Below, one piece after another: positions 53,500 through 57,783 of a stretch of DNA of 57,783 nucleotides (positions within the stretch are counted from its first letter, which is position 1; every line of letters begins with the position of its first letter). Both the position numbers and the translations under genes were made by a program. Source of the stretch: Mesostigma viride. Taxonomy: Eukaryota > Streptophyta > Mesostigmatophyceae > Mesostigmatales > Mesostigmataceae. Under the pieces are notes generated by a model, which was given only the letters and a program-made list of their open reading frames with translations, was not told the origin of the DNA and made no database searches. The stretch lies in assembly GCA_009746045.1 (NCBI GenBank), contig RPFO01000253.1:3542636-3600418 (forward strand), read 5' to 3'.

Positions 53500-53659
53500 G
53501 TAGGGGCACCTCGGGTAACCCGCTACGGTCGGCACAGTGCCACCGGCCGCGGGGCCCACAATCCTGCTACCCGTGCTTAGATAGTTTCTTTCGCATGTCA
53601 TCCATTCCCTTCATGAGGATACTGCTCACGCAGTCACGTGGTATTAATTAATTAATTAA
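53500..53659 (+). mobile_element. Second SINE at the same target
   Basis: ATGTCCG recurs at 53493-53499 and 53660-53666, so another copy entered the duplicated target of the first. It ends CTCACGCAGTCACGTGG and (TTAA)n. It is shorter and diverged from its neighbour (CGGGCCGCGG against CCGGCCGCGG blocks). Confidence 0.7.
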
Positions 53660-53666
53660 ATGTCCG

Positions 53667-54159
53667 TGAGAGGGGGTACATGGTCTATAAGCGTGCTAAG
53701 CAACAACCTGCAAATGATGTAAACTTAATAATGCTCACGTGATGTTTGTTAATTATAATATTGATAATTGTCTCTTGTTCACGTGGTGCAGTCACGTTCT
53801 TATCGCACGCAATTGATAGCACTGTTACGAGTTAACCCACCTCTATGTGAGAACCTGTACGTCTCCACCGTTGGCACTCGAATGGTACCTATCACCACTA
53901 AAGATGATTTAGAGGAATCGTTCGCGACAGCTAGATTGCAATGAAGCTTGATACATGTTCAGCTGCAATAAAACACATTTCCCAATTAACACAAGCAACA
54001 GCTATTGTGTGGGTCGACAACAACCAACTAACTATGAGCCCAACTCGAACGTATCGACGTTGGCTAGACTGCCATTATTGTTCTCACGACAGACCATACA
54101 TTGAGGTGCTCACAGAACGCTGGCACCAAGGGCAGAGGACATACAGGTAAAAACCATGA
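53667..54159. other. Short open frame 53941-54150, not recognised
   Basis: The frame 53941-54150 begins with ATG and ends against CAG|GTAAAA at 54147-54149. Its translation (IVWVDNNQLTMSPTRTYRRW) looks protein-like but has no known relatives I can name. It may be an exon of a gene whose remainder was displaced by the minisatellite. Confidence 0.3.
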
Positions 54160-54970
54160 CATGAGTAGGAACGGGCATGGCATGACTAGGAACGTGTACA
54201 GCATGACTAGGAACGGGTATGGCATGACTAGGAAGTAGGAACAGGTATGGCATGACTAGGAAAGAGCATGGCATGACTAGGAACGGGCATGGCATGACTA
54301 GGAACGGGTGTGGCATGACTAGGAACGTGTACAACATGACTAGGAACGGGTATGGCATGACTAGGAATGAGTATGTCATGACTCGGAACGGGTATGGCAT
54401 GACTCGGAACGACCATGGCATGACTAGGAACGGGTACAGCATGACTAGGAACGGGTATGGCATGACTAGGAATGAGTATGTCATGACTCGGAACGGGTAT
54501 GGCATGACTCGGAACGACCATGGCATGACTAGGAACGGGTATGGCATGACTAGGAACGGGTGTGGCATGACTAGGAGCGTGTACAGCATGACTAGGAACG
54601 GGTATGGCATGACTAGGAACGGGTATGGCATGACTAGGAACGGGTATGGCATGACTAGGAACGGGCATGGCATGACTAGGAACGGGTGTGGCATGACTAG
54701 GAACGGGCATGGCATGACTAGGAACGGCCATGGCATGACTAGGAACGGGCATGGCATGACTAGGAACGGGTATGGCATGACTAGGAACGGGTATGGCATG
54801 ACTAGGAACGGGTATGGCATGACTAGGAACGGGCATGGCATGACTAGTAACGAGTATGGCATGACTAGGAACGGGCATGGCATGACTAGGAACGGGTATG
54901 GCATGACTCGGAACGACCATGGCATGACTAGGAACGGCCATGGCATGACTAGGAACGGGTATGGCATGAC
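54160..54970. repeat. 21-bp minisatellite, main block
   Basis: About 38 copies of GGCATGACTAGGAACGGGTA plus T, with substitutions such as CGACCA and GAGTAT that recur in higher-order pairs. The period is a multiple of three, so both strands show long open frames (MTRNGYG and PFLVMPY repeats). I regard these as non-coding. Confidence 0.85.
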
Positions 54971-55414
54971 GTGGCCCACGCGCATGTGCGCCCATAATGG
55001 CCCCCATGGATGATGCTTTCAGTATTTAGCCGCGCCCAGCCTACAATGGGACCTCCCATGGATGATGCATTAAGAATTTAGCCATGCGATGCCTATGCAG
55101 GGAGTTACTCTCTGCTGAGATGCCATGTGTACACCAGCTATAGCCTAGCCACATACCCTCCACCCCATATGTCATGCAGGCCTTCTAGGCCCTCTCCTCA
55201 AGCCCCCCCCTGGGTGCCTGTGCTTGTTAAGGAGGCATGAACCATCATGGCGGTGCAGGTGCACCTTGTGCACCCAGAGCAGGTGACAGTTGTACATCCT
55301 CCACCTGCAGGTTGTAGCCCTGATTGTATTACAAACCCATAGATGCCCTTTTCTCAGGGCTATGTGTTACATATGCTCCCAACGGAGCTATCATTTTAAT
55401 TAATTAATTAATTA
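54971..55414 (+). mobile_element. SINE-like retroposon inserted into the 21-bp minisatellite
   Basis: The duplication ATGGCATGAC (54961-54970 and 55415-55424) is a piece of the minisatellite unit. The 3' two thirds matches the 3' region of the ORF1 retroposon copy at 37816-38200, including hairpin GCTCC-CAAC-GGAGC and (TTAA)n tail. The first 120 bp contain two CCCATGGATGATGC blocks absent from that element. Confidence 0.9.
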
Positions 55415-55530
55415 ATGGCATGACTAGGAACGGGAGTGACATGACTAGGAACGACCATGGCATGACTCGGAACGACCATGGCATGACTAGGAAGGAGCAT
55501 GGCATGACTAGGAACGGGTATGGCGGCCAA
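55415..55530. repeat. 21-bp minisatellite, right block
   Basis: About five more copies of the unit continue after the SINE, so the array was a single block before the insertion. Confidence 0.85.
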
Positions 55531-56171
55531 GCACGTGGGCGGGTTCGTGCTATTCGTACCGTTGATGCTGAAGAGTCACAGGTATCGTTGGAACGGAACG
55601 GTCCAGGGGTCGCAGGCGGTTCTTCCCGGGACTGATCTTCCAGCGCTGCAAGAAAATCACGAACATGTCCCTGGTTGGGTAAAGAAAGCAGGCAAACCCC
55701 GACCGGCCGACCGCGTCCCCACCGTGCATGTACCTTGGTAAGACGTACGTAAGGTTCTGTGGGCTGAACTGACCGCGCTTCAAGAATATGACGATTTGAA
55801 GCCACTATGAAGGTATATGCAAACCATGTCGGCGTCATCCGCTCGACCCCTCTTACTCAGATATAGTTGGATATGCAGCATAAAAAGCAACGGGGAGAAA
55901 TTGTCAATGACTATGATCCCCCAACTGTGGGTGTTAGGAAATAGAAAAAGCATGGCAGGCATAGCTTGCGTGCAACATTGGGGGTCGGAAATTCTAGTCG
56001 GGGGGGTCAGTGGACTCCAACGTGGACTCGAGACTCAGATTGATTGATTATTGAGGGTAAACTGCACGACTACAGGCTCTTTGCGCGCGCCACATGTTAA
56101 GTAATCATGCCATCAGCTGCCATTTTGAACGCATCATAAGGAAACCCGTCGGGTTAAAAACTAAGATCTAA
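55531..56171. other. Unassigned sequence
   Basis: Frames on both strands across 55530-55780 look moderately protein-like (for example ALQENHEHVPGWVKKAGKPR on plus) but none is recognised and no start or splice structure is persuasive. 55800-56171 shows nothing. Confidence 0.3.
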
Positions 56172-56434
56172 ACGGCCATCACCACTCGCATCGACGACGA
56201 AATTCGGCTAAGTCCAAAGGCAGCCGATACGATTTACGTCGTTTGCAGTTTTACGCGCCAGCCTTGCGCACGCTGCCGCGCCGCGCCCAGCCACGATGCA
56301 CTCCCAGCCTTGCGCACTCCCAGCCTCGCGCACTCCCCAGCCTTGCGCACGCCAGCCTTGCGCACGCTGCGCCGCGCCCAGCCTTGTGCATCGTCTGAAG
56401 AAATCAGTGTCTGATGTTTACAAAAACTCGTCGG
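56172..56434. repeat. Right long inverted repeat of the MULE-containing region
   Basis: Reverse complement of 42634-42900: CCAGCCTTGCGC subrepeats, then GATGCACAAGGCT and ATCAGTGTCTGATGTTTACA mirrored. It has one more subrepeat block than the left copy. The outer junction is AAAACTC|GTCGGCC, against GAAG|GAGTTTT at the left, with no shared target duplication. Confidence 0.8.
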
Positions 56435-56505
56435 CCGTTGTCATTAAGCGGCTATAGATTATGTGTGCTGGGGCCGGTGAAAAGACGCTAGCAAAGTTCG
56501 TCTGA

Positions 56506-57711
56506 ATGGCGTCCAATAGAGGGGATTTTATTCTTAGTGGATTGTTGGACGAGGAGAAGGCGAGGTTGCTGGCGAGAATGCGAAAGAGCAGAGGGAAGCA
56601 GCGGAAGCCGTGCGTGGAAGATGAGGTAACGGGATGGAGTGTGGGCCCTGGGCTTCTGGTTATGAAATGATGGCGGTTGCAGGCCAGCCGTGCTCGCTGG
56701 TAATGGGTGCGTGGTGTTGAAATCCAAGTTCTGCGCGTATTCTGTTTTTTGGTCAATGATTGAAGGATGTCGCCTTGTTTTATTTTTGTGCATCTGCGTC
56801 CCGTCGTGACTGCCCGTCATGGACGCCCAGGGGTAGAAGTTCGAACGAGGAATGATTTTTCAAACGCCTGGATATGTTATGATAGTACGAAAAATGGTAA
56901 TGGGTAGAGGCGGCCAAAATTTTGTTGGAAGTGTGCCAACGCCGCACATACGACTTGAACAACCCTAGGTATCTTAGGAAAAGGAAACACGGATACGTCG
57001 GAGTGGAGGAAGAGGAAGACGATGACGATGGTGAAGATGGAGAGGTTTACAATGGAGGCCTTGAGAATGGGGAGACATTGAATCAGGAGAGCAGGGTAGC
57101 GGTGAGTGGCCCGTCATGAATTACATTGTGGTTGCAGTTGTTAGCGAGGCGTGTTGATTGCTTCTTGCCGCGGGTAATCGCTAGCGCGCATAACCTTCTT
57201 TTTCACAGGTGTTCTGGTGCATTGACTGCCGCAAAGCAATTAATGGGACTGATTATGTGCCTATCATGCCGTTTGGGAATCATAACATTGCCAACATTTT
57301 CGTGTTTAGAAGGCGCGCCTTCAGAAGCATATTCAGCACCGCACGAGCCAGGTGCTGAAGGCGTGCTTGGAGAGGAAGGGGTATAAAGTGCGCATGACCG
57401 CATCGAAGAAGAAGAAGCAGCAGGAATCGGGCAAGACCATGATAACGAGCCAGGATTGGCTTTCGTGCATGCAGTACATGGTGCGGCGCAGCAGTGAATG
57501 CTGCATCGATTGCAGCGGTGCAGCCTGTGGCCATGGCGGTGCAGGGCGCGGTCCTGAAGTGTGGCGTTGGCGAAGCAGATTCACGATGCTGTCATGGCCA
57601 CGTTGTGAAGCCAAGGAAATGGGTGTTGGTTCCAGTCAGGTGCCTCGCCCGGAGGAAGCTTTTCTGCTGTAAGCAGAGGTGCGGCATCAAGCATTTGCAA
57701 TCGCCATGAGA
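56506..57711 (+). CDS. Start of an unrecognised multi-exon gene
   Basis: Likely exons: 56506-56625 (ATG; 40 codons ending VEDE before GTAACG), 56910-57101 (64 codons, before GTGAGT) and from 57209 (after TTTTTCACAG). All are phase 0. The predicted N-terminus has a charged helical stretch (LLDEEKARLLARMRKSRGKQ). Exon 2 has RKRKHGYVG and a run of Glu/Asp. Exon 3 starts VFWCIDCRKAINGTDYV, a Cys pair that could bind zinc. Exon 3 meets a stop at about 57361 unless spliced; a downstream frame KARLQKHIQHRTSQVLKACL suggests one more short intron. It lies just outside the right inverted repeat. Function unknown; possibly another transposon gene. Confidence 0.45.
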
Positions 57712-57783
57712 GCAGTGCTCAGCTTCTTCGAAACGCTCGCTAAGTCTCCGGGTTCAACGTACGCCCCATACACCCCCGCCACC

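Noticed and set aside
54110-55007. Repetitive proteins of about 250-290 residues on both strands
   Set aside because: A 21-bp repeat stays open in several frames; both strands are equally open and there is no start or splice context. A SINE interrupts the array.

Overview
The window looks like nuclear DNA of a repeat-rich eukaryote. Genes are broken by GT-AG introns, one protein ends in an ER-retrieval KDEL, and most of the sequence is transposons, retroposons, minisatellites and microsatellites. There are no bacterial operons, no rRNA and no convincing tRNA. GC-rich exons, small phase-0 exons, long microsatellite-filled introns and a FAR1/MULE-type transposase would fit a green alga or relative, but the lineage cannot be fixed from sequence alone.

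Layout. (1) 1-3260: degenerate retroposon debris, including two inactivated fragments of an L1-ORF1-like protein and SINE-like copies. (2) 3261-19599, minus strand: one 11-exon gene of about 16.3 kb for a predicted 729-residue ER protein of the protein disulfide isomerase/thioredoxin family (signal peptide, CQPC site, further thioredoxin-like domains, acidic/lysine-rich tail, KDEL). All its splice phases agree. Its introns carry large microsatellites and minisatellites and, repeatedly, degenerate copies of the gene's own exon-intron junctions. (3) 19600-22071: no gene seen. (4) 22076-31312: a nest of three TTAA-flanked DNA transposons (A and B head to tail, C inside B). A is itself split by a 2-kb retroposon carrying an intact L1-ORF1-like gene and by a SINE; the paralogous copies supply the empty sites. 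(5) 31654-32295, minus: a GNAT acetyltransferase gene. (6) 32300-42630: MITEs, foldbacks, and a second, degenerate copy of the ORF1 retroposon broken by a TTAA element and a CACTA-like element. (7) 42634-56434: a region of about 13.8 kb bounded by long inverted repeats, containing a seven-exon MULE/FAR1-type transposase gene (about 1745 residues with a Ser/Asn repeat, FAR1-like zinc site, DDE core, SWIM finger and AT-hook), then serial SINE insertions and a 21-bp minisatellite interrupted by a SINE. (8) 56506-57783: the start of another, unrecognised multi-exon gene.

The mobile elements are interlinked. Retroposons of several families end in a short 3' stem-loop followed by a 4-5 bp tail repeat such as (TTAA)n. 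The ORF1-only retroposon and short SINE-like copies share the same 3' end, and the TTAA-rich tails have been landing sites for TTAA-specific DNA transposons. No reverse transcriptase is present, so these retroposons probably depend on an enzyme encoded elsewhere. All gene models are inferred from reading frames and splice signals, without transcript evidence.
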